Numbered from the stretch's first letter, positions 1-30,252 are shown. The stretch: 64,000 nucleotides of DNA from Dirofilaria immitis (GCA_024305405.1 JAKNDB010000079.1:2904501-2968500), one strand, 5' to 3'. Notes: a model not told the origin generated them from the sequence alone. Numbers and translations: made by a program.

Positions 1-181
1 CATGAAAAAGTTAAAATTAAAATCAGAAATTAAATTAATTATTAAATTGCCTGCTGAAATTTGAAAGTATTTGTTTCAATCCATTTCATTTCATAATTTA
101 TTTGCAAAAATTTATTTTTAATCAGAGAAAAAAAATGAAATCGAAATAGAATATGATAAATGATATGGAACATATTTGCAG

Positions 182-16825
<16,644 letters not shown>

Positions 16826-19800
16826 TAATGAGAATTTCTATTCTCGAAATTATGCAAATTATAATTGTGCATATTTATTTATTTTTATTAAATCGAGAAA
16901 TATTTGTAAAATTATATGAATTTTTTTGTAGAAAATTATCAATAATATTTGCAAAAAAGAAATTATTTCACTTTTTTTTTGAATATTTGTACAATTAAAT
17001 TTGCTTTGATATTTTTTATTTTATTAATTTAAAAAAAAGTTTGGTATATAAACAACTATTGTTTAAATTGTTTACTCATGTAAACAATTATTTATTTACA
17101 CCTATTAACTTACATTTTCTTTTAAAAAGCAATAAGATTCGAAAATGAATATGAAATATTTTATGCTAATTTATATACCAATGATTAAAGATAGTTAGTT
17201 ATTTCGACAGCTATAATTAAGCAAAGTGATTGTTAAGTGATAATTAAATCAGAATTTAATTTTACATTTAGTTCTTGGAGATGATTGGGTAAAAGGCAAG
17301 TAATTTTTTTTTGATTTTAAAAATTAATCTTTTGATTTTGTTCGAAAACATTAAATTGTGATGAAATTCCATTGATTATTATTTTAAACAAAATGTAAAC
17401 TTATAGATATAAATAAATAGAAAAATAAATAAATGATTACTTGCATAAGTAAACACCTTAAATAACAACAATAATAAAATTTTCATTATATTTTGATGAA
17501 ATTCGATTGATTATTATTTTAAACAAAATGATGGGTGTAAATAAATAAATAAAGGAGTAAATAATTGTTTACATATGTAAATAAATAAATAAAGGAGTAA
17601 ATAATTGTTTACATAAGTAAACAGCTTAGATAGTAATGATATCAGAGCAATTGTATGATGTATAGTATTACTGTATTATTTGTCATTTTCTTATTATTCG
17701 TTACTTCATTTTGATTGGCTCTAGTCACTTATTTAGCAATCATTCAAATCTATACAATTTTTATTTATTGGCTAAATTTGCATATTATTATTATACTCTC
17801 GTATTTCACGTAATGCTATATTGTTAGACGTAATTACGTCATATAATTATATGCGACAAAATCGTAGAAGCTCAATTATTGTATATTCAGGTAATTCGAT
17901 CTAACCAAATTATAATATGTAATTAATTTTTAATTAAAATCGTAACTCATACAATAATTTCTTTCTTTCCTTTTATTCGTTTTAAGATATTTCTAATAGA
18001 AAAAAAATGAATTAAATTAATAAGTTATTATATAAATTATTTTTGTAAAAAATTATTTGTTTTGTAAAAATTTAAAGAAATTAGTAATCGAATAAAATAA
18101 AATAATATTTAAAAGATTAGATTAATTAATTATAAATCTAATTAATACAAAATTAAAATTTCATTATTAATCATCCGTTGAGTAAAGAATTGCGATTTTT
18201 TCATTCAATCAGAGTTGCGATTTTTTTATTTCACAAAGTTGCGATGTTTTCTCGTAATTATTGAAAATTATTATTATTTCTATTATTATTATTATTAATA
18301 CAGTCAATAATAGTAGAATTATTGATATGATTATTATTTATTTTTATTCATTTTATAAATATTCCAAAAAATGAAATCACTTGTATTGCCTATAATATTG
18401 TATGTATTATATATCATTTGCTATTGATTATAATAATTTATCATCATTTTTGGTTATGAGTAATTAATAAGAAATTAATTAATTTAACAAATGGATGATA
18501 TATATTTTTGATAACTGAATAATTAGTATCATATATGATACTAATCAACAAATAAATAAATCGATTATTAATAAATTAATATTTTAATATAATTTATACA
18601 AAAATTGAAAAATAAAAATAAAAATTTGAATTGTATTAAAATAATTATTATTTAATTCCTTTCCAAAAATTTAATTCCTTTTTCCATTCAATAATAATTG
18701 TTTGTTCCTTTTTTTTCTTTCAATTAATTTATTTCTATAATAAATTATTATAATTAAAAGAAATTACTCAAAAGTTTTGAACAAATTTCTCTCTCTTTTT
18801 TTTCTTCATTTGCTTTGTTTCTAATTAAGCTTTTAGTAATTAATTAATTAATTAATTAATTTATACATATACATAAATGTATGCATATGTATATATATAT
18901 ATAATTCTTATTGTGCCTTTGTTTTTTTACTAAAGAAAGTTAAAATGATGGTATGCTATTGCTATTTGATGTAAAATTGAAATATTATATATAAAATGAT
19001 AGGTATATTATAAAAATGAAATGCTTTATTTGTATTAATATGTATCAGTACAGTAAAAATAAATGATTAAGTTGCAATTGATCAGGATTAAATGAAGAGT
19101 ATCAAAAGTTTTTAGTCTGAATAAAATGGCGAATATCAAAAGTTTTTAGCTGGATGAAATGGAGAGTACCAAAAGTTTCTAATCTGGGTGAAATGGGGAG
19201 TACCAGAAGTTTCTAACCTGGATGAAATGGAGAGTACCAAAAGTTTCTAAGCTGGATGAAATGGAGAGTACCAAAAGTTTTCAGCCTGGACGAAATGGAC
19301 GTTGCCAAAAGTTTTTGTAATTTATACGAAATGGAAGTGTTGCAAGTTTTGTAGTCTAAATGAAATATTAGATAGCAAGTGTTAGCTAAATATTAAGTTT
19401 TATAGCCCAGTCGGAATAAAAGTATCACAAGTTTTGTAGTCTAAATGAAATATTTGCTATCAAAGAGTTTTATAGCCTAGTCGGAATAAAAGTGTAGCAA
19501 GTTTGAATGAAATATTAGATATCAAAGATTTTGATAGCCTTGATGAAAATAGAAATGCGAAAAATTTCAATACTCAATGAAATATTATTTTAATGGAAAT
19601 TATAAAGAAATGTTTTAAAAAAAAATGTATTGAAAGAAGTTACATATTAATAAGATAAGATAAAATTATGCTAATTTATTGATATGATTTTTCAATTATT
19701 ACATTCATTTCTACGTCGATTAATTAATCATTTGATGAATGTATAAAAATATTTCATATAAAATGATTTCTTGAAAACAAATTATTTTGTAATTATGAAA

Positions 19801-20719
19801 TTATCATTTGTTCAATTAAATTAGTTAATCAATTAATCAGTTAATTAGTTAATTGAAAATTAGAAATATATTGCTAGGAGGAAGGAAAAGATATCAGAAA
19901 AAATGATTTAAATAAAAATTAAAAGTTTAAAAATTTTCAAAATATTGCAATCTATTATCATTTATATCAAACTTTAAATGATTACAATTTATCAATTTAT
20001 CAGATTGATCTAAACGAATAAATTCATACAATTTATTGAGAAATATTTACAAAAATTTCTTCGCCTTTCTCAGTCCTACGAGAAGCAAAGTTTTATACAA
20101 ATCTCAGAATACAATTTAGATCGTACACGAAAAAAAAAACGCAACAGACCAAATAAAGGTCACGTCATTTACGTGGAATTATTCCATTATTAATAGACTG
20201 AATAAAAAAATTAGCATATTATGAATATACAGTATTTCATGTAATATTTAGGCATAATTTCGGATAGATAATTAAAAGAAGCACAAAAATCCGCGAAATC
20301 TCGAGAATAGCAAACATGAATCATAAGAAATAATATCGCATAAGAAATATCGAGAAATGCAACCGAAACTAGCAACGATTATATTACCATTTGATCTGGG
20401 TAAGATTAATGAGATTTATGGAAAACAATAATATTATGCAATCATATATCAATAAAATTCGAAGTTTACTGGCATTATCAAATTTGACCTCTTAATTTGA
20501 CCTTAAATCTCAAATAATTTTCATAATGTTATATTCCCTTCTTTTTTAAAAAAAAAACAATTGTTATCAAATTTATTTATTTATTTATTTCTTTTTTTAA
20601 AGAATACATCCAATATTTTTATTTCGTTCCGTTTTTTTTCTTTTTATAATTCAACAACCAATCAATTAATTAATCAATCGATCAATCATCATTAATTAAT
20701 TGATTAATCGATCAATCAA
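16826..20719. other. Intergenic region between convergent unc-13 and the four-TM gene
   Basis: No coding frame with family similarity or a splice pattern is visible. It contains a 14-bp palindrome at 17827-17840, two copies of a TAAATAAATAAAGGAGTAAA unit near 17535-17625, AATT-type simple sequence near 18840 and the degenerate minisatellite at 19085-19570. Both flanking genes should end their transcripts here. Confidence 0.7.
19085..19570. repeat. Degenerate ~40-60-bp minisatellite
   Basis: Repeated units built on GAGTACCAAAAGTTTCTAA and CTGGATGAAATGGA. They are fairly regular to about 19320 and become longer and more diverged (GTATCACAAGTTTTGTAGTC) towards 19570. Confidence 0.85.
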
Positions 20720-20865
20720 TCAATCAGCTATATTGATTACGATGAGCCAAAAAGCGCTTATTCCATACAAAAATCCATTGAAAAATGCGAGAAGCTAAAA
20801 AATATTTAATATTAATTTTTTATTATTAAATAAATTTTTATGCAAAAATTAATATTTGTTTATTT

Positions 20866-20913
<48 letters not shown>

Positions 20914-23114
20914 ATATATGTTAAATTTGATTAAATTATAAAAATTTATCGATTAATTTATTAAACTACAAAAGTAATAATTTTTGAAAAATTTAAAATT
21001 AAAAAAAAAAAAAGAGGAAGTTATATAATCTATTACCGATGCTAAAACCCATTCATAAATCGTTCGACAATGATTATGTATGATACCATCTGAGCCAATA
21101 TCATTACAATTATTCGACCAAGCACCTGTCGAATAATATGCTTCAATAAAGCCAAGAATAATATATGAACAGCATGCGGTCATTGAAAACATAAAATCCT
21201 ATAATAAAATAAATTTAAGAAAAAATGAAAATTTATGAAATGGCTTAAAGCTTAGATTTAAAATAAAAAAAGTTTTAAAAAATATACAATATCTGAGCAT
21301 TATTTCAGATTAAATGGAAAAGAAAAAAAGAAAATGAAATGCTAAGAAATTATTTAATGTTTAGATTCAAAATAAAATTATTATCAATGCTTACAGTTAT
21401 AATAAGATTATTATCAATGCTTACAGTTATAATAATGATTATTATCAATGCTTACAGTTGTAATGAAGATTATTATCAATGCTTACAGTTATAATAATGA
21501 TTATTATCAATGCTTACAGTTGTAATGAAGATTATTATCAATGCTTACAGTTATAATAATGATTATTATCAATGCTTACAGTTATAATGAATGATTATTA
21601 TCAATGCTTACAGTTATAATAATGATTATTATCAATGCTTACAGTTATAATAATGATTATTATCAATGCTTACAGTTGTAATGAAGACTATTATCAATGC
21701 TTACAGTTATAATGATGATTATTATCAATGCTTACAGTTATAACAATGATTATTATCAATGCTTACAGTTATAATGATGATTATTATCAATGCTTACAGT
21801 TGTAATGAAGATTATTATCAATGCTTACAGTTATAATAATGATTATTATCAATGCTTACAGTTATAATAATGATTATTATCAATGCTTACAGTTATAATG
21901 AAGATTATTATCAATGCTTACAGTTATAATAATGATTATTATCAATGCTTACAGTTATAATAATTATTATTATCAATGCTTACAGTTGTAATGAAGACTA
22001 TTATCAATGCTTACATTTATAATGATGATTATTATCAATGCTTACAGTTGTAATGAAGATTATTATCAATGCTTACAGTTATAATGATTATTATCAATGC
22101 TTACAGTTGTAATGAAGATTATTATCAATGCTTACAATTATAATGAAGATTATTATCAATGCTTATGGAAATTATAATTAGTATTTAAGTTAAAATCGGT
22201 AAATATGAAATAAAGTATTACAATTTATTTATTATAATTAAGGATAGAATAAAATAGGCCTAAGAATGGAACGTTGTTAATTTTAGAAAGCAATGATAAT
22301 TTACTACTAAAATTAGGCATAATATAGAAATGAGCTAAGGTTGGTATATTTTTGATTAAGATTATCATGATATTATTTATAATTTATCATTATAATTAAG
22401 AATAATATAGAAATAAGCCTAAAATTGAGATATCGTTAATTTTAGGAAAAAATATTATAATTGTAAAAATGAGCCTAAAATTAGAAATTGTAAAAACTTT
22501 GAATCATTTTATAACTCTGACCTTTTTTTAAATATAATATAAATGAAAACATACAGAAATTTTCCATGGCCAAAAATCAAGATGAGTTTCGTGTAATTCG
22601 AAGAGAAAAACGACAAGAAATATAAATGAGAAGCAAAGTGCAATACCAGCAAAGATAAGTAGAAATGTTTGGCCAAAAAGAATTCCTTTAAATGGTCCTG
22701 GTCCATATACTGATACAATCGATGATATTATCAGTAAGCCTATTATCTGAAAATAATTTCATTCGATACAGTATTCATATAAGCTTGGCCATTTTAACTC
22801 AAAATTTTGCTATGATTGGTAGAATATTTAAAGTTAAAAAGTTACACTAAAAGTATAGATTCTTACTACGAATTTATTTTGATATTTTAAAGGTTTTCTT
22901 AAATTCATTTAATAAATTAATTACCAATAAAAACATACTATTTCAAGAATTCGTAAGATACCAGCCGGTTGACAGCAATAAGTTCTATTCAAAGTACCAC
23001 GACCAAAATAATATTCTCGATCCTGTAAAAGATCGCTATCCGTTTTGTTGTCGTCATTATCGCAGTATCAGTTGGTTGTGTTCGCGTATACGTTTCTTGT
23101 CGTGTTGATGCCAT
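20720..23114 (-). CDS. Four-transmembrane protein (MARVEL/claudin-like topology), ~201 aa
   Basis: Four minus-strand exons: 22939-23114, 22555-22746, 21037-21198 and 20720-20794, with stop TGA at 20720-20722. The product starts with a soluble N-terminus of about 50 residues (MASTRQETYTRTQPTDTA, then an acidic segment) and a YFGRGTLNRTYCCQPAG stretch. Four hydrophobic segments follow at about residues 52-76, 87-112, 125-145 and 175-198. The loop between segments 3 and 4 holds two cysteines (WSNNCNDIG, NHCRTIYEW). This layout resembles nematode MARVEL-type tetraspan membrane proteins, but I cannot name an orthologue. One base appears to be missing near 23061: the acidic N-terminal frame and the frame of the upstream residues are offset by one. 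The ATG sits 2 bases after a TTTATTCAG acceptor. Confidence is high for a real gene and low for its function. Confidence 0.82.
20864..20925. repeat. (TG)n/(TATG)n microsatellite in the four-TM gene's last intron
   Basis: Alternating TG with GTAT interruptions, lying in the short intron between 20795 and 21036. Confidence 0.92.
21378..22166. repeat. 31-bp minisatellite, ~25 copies, inside the four-TM gene intron
   Basis: The unit contains TTATTATCAATGCTTACAG followed by TTATAATAATGA or TTGTAATGAAGA. Two main sequence variants of the unit are interspersed. The array fills about 790 bp of the 1.36-kb intron. Confidence 0.96.
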
Positions 23115-23123
23115 ATCTGAATA
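23115..23123 (-). promoter_or_regulatory. Candidate SL trans-splice acceptor of the four-TM gene
   Basis: On the minus strand a TTTATTCAG motif ends two bases before the proposed ATG at 23114. That spacing is typical for nematode spliced-leader addition. An ordinary upstream 5' UTR intron is the alternative. Confidence 0.5.
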
Positions 23124-23260
23124 AAATGCTTTTTTAAATTATTTATCAAATTTTGAAATAAAAAAAAAAAAAAAAACAAAAATAAAGTTTACGGGAAAAA
23201 TTCAAGATTTTGTAATTTTCGATTTGGAAAAAGAGAAAAAAATTTAAAAATACACTTGTA

Positions 23261-23570
23261 TTAAATTATCATTCAATGAATTATCATTCAATAAATTATC
23301 ATTCAATGAATTATCATTCAATAAATTATCATTCAATAAATTGTCATTCAATAAATTATCATTCAACAAATTGTCATTCAGTACATTATCATGCAATAAA
23401 TTGTCATTCAATGAATTATCATTTAATTTTTTTAATTCATACATAGTAAATTCGTAAATTATCATTTAATAGATTATCATCTAATAAATCATTATTCATT
23501 AAATTATTATTATTTAATAGATTATTATTCAATAAACTATCATTCAATAAATTACCATTTAATTTTTTTA
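23261..23570. repeat. 15-bp minisatellite (AATTATCATTCAATA), interrupted
   Basis: Units of 15 bp run to about 23425, and resume in a more degenerate form from 23456 to 23570. The period is a multiple of three and yields a false Asn/Leu/Asp-rich minus-strand frame. The array lies about 150 bp upstream of the four-TM gene. Confidence 0.93.
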
Positions 23571-24337
23571 ATTTATACATATTAAATTTGTTAGTATTAA
23601 GAAATGAAAAATTCCATTTTCGATTTGTATTTAATTAAATCTAAAATTTAAGTAAAATTTTCAGATATAAATGAGAATGAAAATATAAAAATAATATTTG
23701 TATGGAAGAAAAGTAAATAAAATAAATGGAGCATAGTTAAATATAAAATTAGCATAACAAATAGAAAATCGTAAAATGTAAAATATTATAATAAATATAT
23801 AATACATAACAATAATATTAAAATATTTTAATGGAAATAATAAAATCAAAATTTCGATTTTATTATTCCTTAGAATATGCAAAATTTTACTTATATCATT
23901 TCATTTTAATCAAAAATATTATCAATTTTCCTTTTGATAATATTAATCAAAAATATTATCAATTTCCTTTGATAATATTAATCAAAAATATTATTAATTC
24001 GCTATTTTTACATTCAAAATTTCTGATTTATTTTGACGAATAAATAAATTTATCAATTTATCATCGGATAATTTGAAATTTTATTTATTCGTAAAATTTC
24101 AAAAAAAAATTCATAATAACAGATATTTGCAAAATATATTGTTTGAAAAAAATTAAAGTTTTATAGCAATTTTAAAAGTGCTATTTCAAAAATTCACTTC
24201 ATTTTAGCAGCAATTGCCAATAAATTTCTCTTATCTTTTTAAAGTTCAATAAAAAAAAATAAAATCTGAGCTTAATCTGAGCTTAATATCATGATAAATG
24301 ATTGGATTATATTTGTGCAAAGATAAGAGGAAGAGGA

Positions 24338-24368
<31 letters not shown>

Positions 24369-24943
24369 AGAATGCCTATTGAAAATAAATATCGTCGTTC
24401 CAACAGAGACTATGAAAAAATAAAAATCGAAAAGTTTGATAAAAAATTTTAAATTTACAAAAATAAATATCGTATTTCTGACATTTAAAAAAAGGCAAAA
24501 AAAGCAAATATTTCGATTTAGACATTTCAGAAAATGAATAATCAATTTGAGACATTCCAAAAAATAAAACATTTTCTTTGAAAAAAAAGTGAATAAACTT
24601 TTAGTTGAGACATTTTAGAAATGAGTAATGTAATCTAAATTTAAACATTTGAAAATAATAATTAATATAAATTTAAGTATTTAATAAAAATTCAATTATG
24701 CTAATATGGGAAAAGAAAGAAATGATAGGAATAATCAAATGATAAAAGTGAAGAATTTAATTAATCAATGATTAGCTAAAATTATCTAATCTAAAATATC
24801 AAAGTGATAAGAGAAATTGTAACACAATTACAATTAAATTTCTAATGATCAAATCAACGATTTTAGTCGTTCGAAAGCTTAGCATTTTATTACACCGGCA
24901 TTGCGTTTTATCGCTTATGTTAAATTAAGCTTTTAAATTTATG

Positions 24944-25135
24944 TGATTCATTCCGATGTTTATATCATCAAATTATTAGATATAATTCATTCAAATGTTT
25001 ATATCATCAAATTATCAGATATAATTCATTCCGATGTTTATATCATCAAATTATCAGATATAATTCATTCAAATATTTATATCATCAAATTATCAGATGC
25101 AATTCATTCAAATGTTTATTATCAAATTCATTAAG
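24944..25135. repeat. 39-bp minisatellite, five copies
   Basis: Units carry ATTCATTC.GATGTTTATA then TCATCAAATTATCAGATATA with few differences. The 39-bp period keeps one plus-strand frame open, but the frame is not supported as a gene. Confidence 0.92.
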
Positions 25136-25427
25136 TATTTCAATAAATCATCACTAATAATTAGTATTAAAGAATTGTTAAAATTTCAACTAATAAAATC
25201 AAAATATCATAAATTATCATCCGAAATATAGTATGTCGATGATTTTCAGAAGTATTAAAATAAAATAGATAGAAGTATTTGTTATGTAAATTTAAATGTC
25301 GCATGTTAATAATGATAAGATTAATGAAGTTTGAAATTTTATTAAAATTTGATGAAAATGATTAATTTAAATTGAGAATTTGTAGAATAAAAAAAACAAA
25401 AAAATAAAATATGCAATAAACTACTCA

Positions 25428-25428
25428 T

Positions 25429-25490
<62 letters not shown>
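25428..25490. repeat. (CAT)n microsatellite
   Basis: About 20 uninterrupted CAT/ATC units. Confidence 0.97.
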
Positions 25491-25559
25491 TAAAATTGTC
25501 AATATTAAGAAGGGAAGTGAAATGATGTTGAAAAAATAAAAGGACAAATCATGACAAGA

Positions 25560-26215
25560 GTTTGCCAAGTTGACAAATATCAATATGATGGTTAAACATG
25601 CGGACAAGCCATTTTTCAATTTCTAAACTTTGAATAATAAACACCAAAGGGGTAAACATACACAAATGGGACTATTCTTTAATCTTTCAAATCAATAAAT
25701 TTTAAAGGAATGAATATATGGACAAGTTGTTCTTTTTTTCCCCTTCAGTTTTCCGAATTGATAAATGCTAAAGTGATGAATATGAGCAAGCAAAGAGATA
25801 TTATCATTCTCGAATCTTAGAATTGAGAATTATTGAAATGAATAAAATATGCGAATATACCTAATTCTTTAATATTTAAATAGTTAATAAATAATGAGAA
25901 AGTAAAATATGCGAACAAATTATTCATTTATTTTTAATGTTTATAAATATTAAAATAGCTAAAAATAAGAATAAAAACTATTCTTTGATCCTTAAAGTCT
26001 ATAAATATTAAAAAGATAAATAAGATTATTTTTTTAACTTTTAGTGACAGACTAATTTTTCAATCTTTTAGAATTGATAAATATCAATAGTCGCAGATTA
26101 TTCTTCAATTTTAGGAATTGATAAGAATTGAGAAAGTTTATCATACGGATAGATTATTATTTTTTAACCTTTAGAATTGATAAATATTGTAAAGGTCAAA
26201 CATAGTAGATCGATT
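25560..26215. repeat. Highly degenerate ~85-bp tandem repeat
   Basis: Recurring pattern of AT(T)CTTTAATCTTT, AGAATTGATAAATATTAAAG and a GAATATG.GACAA segment, repeated about seven or eight times with strong divergence. The boundaries are approximate. Confidence 0.55.
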
Positions 26216-26334
26216 GATCATTTATCAATTCTTCTACGAATAGAGATCGAAAGATGAAATAATTTCAAACCCAACCAACAAAGAAAGATGAAAAACATTG
26301 AAATGAACAATTTAATAGTATATTTTGATAGGTG

Positions 26335-26347
26335 TGTATGTATATAT

Positions 26348-26402
<55 letters not shown>

Positions 26403-26435
26403 GGTATTTGTGGGTGTGAGTGTGGGTGTGTATTA
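26335..26435. repeat. Mixed (TA)n/(TG)n microsatellite
   Basis: Alternating purine-pyrimidine tract: GTGTGTATGTATATATG, then TA repeats, then TG repeats with GGGT interruptions. Confidence 0.93.
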
Positions 26436-26772
26436 TGTATATGTCAATATCTGTGTACAGTTTTCTTTTGATGAATTCAACTAACCCTATCTGATAAATA
26501 AAACTATCTGTGATCATGATTGTGGTATGTCCTTTTCATTACTTCAATTTGCCTATTGGCATCATATCAATACGTCTCAAATACATGTTGCTCTAATCAA
26601 TTTCAATGAATATTCGATTAAAAAAAAAAAAAAATCTGATTAACTTTGATCATTGTGATTAGTCGAGACTGATCTCTACGATTGATACTATCCTAGATTG
26701 ATCTATATTAATGCAACTGTTCCGAACTAATCTCTATCCTGGATGATTACGCCCGAATTGATTTCTATCACT

Positions 26773-27013
26773 CTAATTTAATCTCGATCATAATCTTGAT
26801 TAAACTTCTACCATATTGCTACTATTCCCAATGATCTCTAGAACTGGAACTATCAATCGTGAATTATTAAACATCCTGATTTTTATCACTTGCTATTATG
26901 CTAATTTAATCTCGATCACAACTATTATTCTTGATTAAACTTCTACCATATTGCTACTATTCCCAACTGATCTCTAGAGCTGAAACTATCAATCGTGAAT
27001 TATTAAACAACCA
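26773..27013. repeat. Two-copy direct duplication, unit ~125 bp
   Basis: The segment from TAATTTAATCTCGATCA through GATTAAACTTCTACCATATT to TATCAATCGTGAATTATTAA occurs at about 26773-26875 and again at about 26900-27010, with minor differences. Confidence 0.85.
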
Positions 27014-27357
27014 ATCATATATTATCTAAAAATTAGTTGAAATATGATTAGTATTTTTTTCTTTTCTTTTGGATATTAATCATCAATAAAAAAAAAGGAA
27101 GAGATGGTAATCCGGGAATTTCTCGGAAATTCAAGACAATATTGATTGCTAAGAAGTTGTCAAAATACATCGAATTTTGTGAAATGAAATGAAATTGTTT
27201 AACCAGCTGACATTTTTAAAATAATACTAAATAATATTGAAGGAATAATCTCGAGAAATTGAACAAAATCATATACTCCTCATCATATATAATACACGTC
27301 CGTTACGTGTATTACTATTAAATGATTACATAATGTTAATGCAAAACTTTTTATAAT

Positions 27358-27360
<3 letters not shown>

Positions 27361-27392
<32 letters not shown>
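27361..27392. repeat. (GA)n microsatellite
   Basis: About 16 perfect AG dinucleotides. Confidence 0.96.
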
Positions 27393-27395
<3 letters not shown>

Positions 27396-27639
27396 GATGA
27401 AAAAAATAAAAGGACCAATATTTTAAAAGGGTCTAGGACTAATAGCATTATTTAGACTAGGCCTAGTCTTTTAATACTAATAAACTTCAATAATCTCAAA
27501 AAAATTTCAATCAAAATATGCAATTATTACAATCAAAATAAGTATTTATTAAAAAATTGTTCAACAAAATGTATTAGAGAAAGGCCAAAAATAATATTTA
27601 TTTGTTAAATAATTTTTTTAAAAAAAAGTTCAAAATTTC

Positions 27640-27885
27640 TAATTGATTGATTTTCCGTTAATTTAATTTGATTTCGAATTAAATTAATTGATTTTACATC
27701 AAAATTAAAAAATACTTTAAACGTAATGATCAATGATCTTTGTATTTACAATTGCAAGAGAGGAAGAGAGGAGAGAGAGAGAGAGAGAGGGAGGGAAAAG
27801 GAGAGAGAGAGAAAAAAAGAGGAATTTTTCAATTAAATTGAATAAATTTTTTCCTTCCTCGAGACTGAAAGCAAACAAAATTGTA
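27640..27885. repeat. Dispersed repeat copy B (pairs with 11228-11465)
   Basis: Same ordered landmarks as copy A in an unc-13 intron: TTAATTTAATTTGATTT, TCAATGATCTTTGTATTTAC, a longer GA/GGA tract, then CTCGAGACTGAAAGCAAAC. The two copies have diverged by many substitutions and in the length of the GA tract, so this is not a recent segmental duplication. Confidence 0.72.
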
Positions 27886-29499
27886 CTTAATTATTTGTTC
27901 ATCAATTTTGAACTTTATTATATTAAATGAACATTTACGAGAGTTAGTTCATTTCGAAGAGAATGAATAAACTAAATATGAAGAAAAAAAATTAAACAGG
28001 TGAATATACCATATACATATATGCATTTTAATGAATTTATAATCAAGAATAATTTTAAATCTATTTTGGGATATTTAATTAAACTTTAATTCTATTACAA
28101 TTTTTGCCAAATAAAAATTCATTTATAAATGATATACATATATATGTGATGGAATGATTCAGAAATCTTTAATTATATATTGTTGTAATATAATATCAAA
28201 ATAATTAAATTCAAATGAATAAAATGAATTATTGATAAGAAGACATGATATATTGATTGTAGAAAAATACAAAAAATATTGGATTTTTTTGTTTCTTAAT
28301 TTAATTTAAATTAAAAACTTAATTTATTCAAGAATAACTCATTTTTATCATAATAATTAGTATATTTATTTAAATCTATTAATAGCTTTGTTAAATTTTA
28401 AAACTGATTTTTCTAAAAATTTAATTAAATTTGAAAATTCAATTTAATTTTTCTGTTATGATAACGAGCTTAAACCATTATATTATCAAATCAAAACAAA
28501 ATGATTGATATATGTCCTTTGTTGTGAAAGTATTTGTTTTAGAGATGTGATTGATCGGTATAGATGTAATTATCATGTGATAAAAAGTTTATAAACGAAA
28601 ATACAATTAATAATAATAATAATAATAAAGGAATTACTAGATTATTTGATCAGATAAATTAGTTGATTTTTGATTTGAAACTGTTGAACTGAATTAGAAT
28701 AATTATTTTTGCAATTAATCAGGTCAATTACAAAGTTCAAAGATTAAGAATTTGATTGCTAAGTGATTAGATGGTTGTGATAAAATTTTAAACGGCTTAT
28801 ATTAGGCTGGTTAGAAGTTAGGAAAACAATAGTTTAATTGAAATGTTTTGCATCATTTTAACAATTCACACGATTTTAAGATGAGAAAAAATGATTAACA
28901 AGTTTATTTCGAGATCGGATCTGATTAAAATTGACGAGATTTTTTTGTTAATGATTTATTTTGTTCGCGAATAATGTGAGAATTTTTTTTCTTTTTATAA
29001 TAAAATTTAATTGATGATTGATTTGTTTTGAAATTTTTTTTAAATTTTAAAAATATTATAATTTAATTTGTTTTTTTGTAATATAAACTTTTTTTTCGAT
29101 TAATTAAATTTTATTTTTTAATTTGAATAATACAAATTATTTTAATTAATTTAATATTATAAATAAGAATAATTCAAATTTCTAATTTTAAAATAATATT
29201 ATAAGAATAATTAGCAATAAATAAATAAAAAGGAAAAAAGAAATTTGTTGATAAAAATATAAAAAGGATGAAGATATTGTATGACGAATAATACCAGAGA
29301 AAGAGATTTATTTAATTGATAAAATAAAATATAACAGGTTTTAATATCTTTCTCCGGCCGCCATTTAACATCTTATTATCTTGGAGTGTGAAAGAGATGA
29401 GAAAATCATTAATTATGTCGTAAAATATTTTCATCATCTATAATTAGAAATGGTTCGCGATATTTTTCACAAATAAACGAAATAAAATTAACCATATAT

Positions 29500-29765
29500 G
29501 CGGAACTATACTCGAGAATATCAATTAGATTTCTGGAATTATATCCACGAATATCAATTGTGTATATTCGGAATTATGTTTGGGAATATTAACCGCATAT
29601 TATGATAATATATCCTGGAATATTAGTTATATATGCAAATGTATTATCTGAATCAATCATATATCCGGAATTATATTTGGAAATATCATTTATATATCCG
29701 GAATTATATTTCGGAATATTAACCGCATATTATGATAATACATCTGAGAATATTATACATACATG
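29500..29765. repeat. Degenerate ~35-bp minisatellite (TATATCCGGAATTATATTTG)
   Basis: About seven diverged units with the core ATATCCGGAATTATATTTGG and the alternating segment GAATATTAACCGCATATTAT. Confidence 0.8.
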
Positions 29766-30065
29766 GAAATTCCGAGAAATGTAATAATAACAAAATCGCT
29801 TATTTATTATTCTATGAAAATTTATCGATCTAAATTATTCAATCTCTTCCTTTCTTTTCATTATCAAGTTTTAGATTATCATAGATAATCATAAACAAAT
29901 CGAATGATATTAGAGAAATTAAAATTAGAATGAATTGAGAAGTTTTTGTTAATTTGAAAATTTTTAAATTTCATACTATTTAAAGGAAATGATAATGTGT
30001 AAATTATCGATTGTAATAAGTTGAAAAATTAAATCAAATAAAAATGTTAAACAAATTAATATTTA

Positions 30066-30252
30066 TAAAACAGGAATTTGAAATGAAATGAAATAAAACA
30101 GGAATTTGAAATGAAATGAAATAAAACAGGAATTTGAAATGAAATGAAATAAAACAGGAATTTGAAATGAAATGAAATAAAACAGGAATTTGAAATGAAA
30201 TGAAATAAAACAGGAATTTGAAATGAAATGAAATAAAACAGGAATTGGAATT
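30066..30252. repeat. 28-bp minisatellite, ~7 copies
   Basis: Virtually identical units, AAAACAGGAATTTGAA followed by ATGAAATGAAAT, with drift only in the last copy. Confidence 0.96.

Noticed and set aside
21378..22166. CRISPR-like regular array
   Set aside because: Units are directly adjacent 31-bp repeats with no unique spacers, inside a eukaryotic intron.
23244..23465. Asn/Asp/Leu repeat protein on the minus strand
   Set aside because: Translation of the 15-bp minisatellite only.
26218..26517. Thr-His/Ile-Tyr repeat protein on the minus strand
   Set aside because: Translation of the TG and TA microsatellite.
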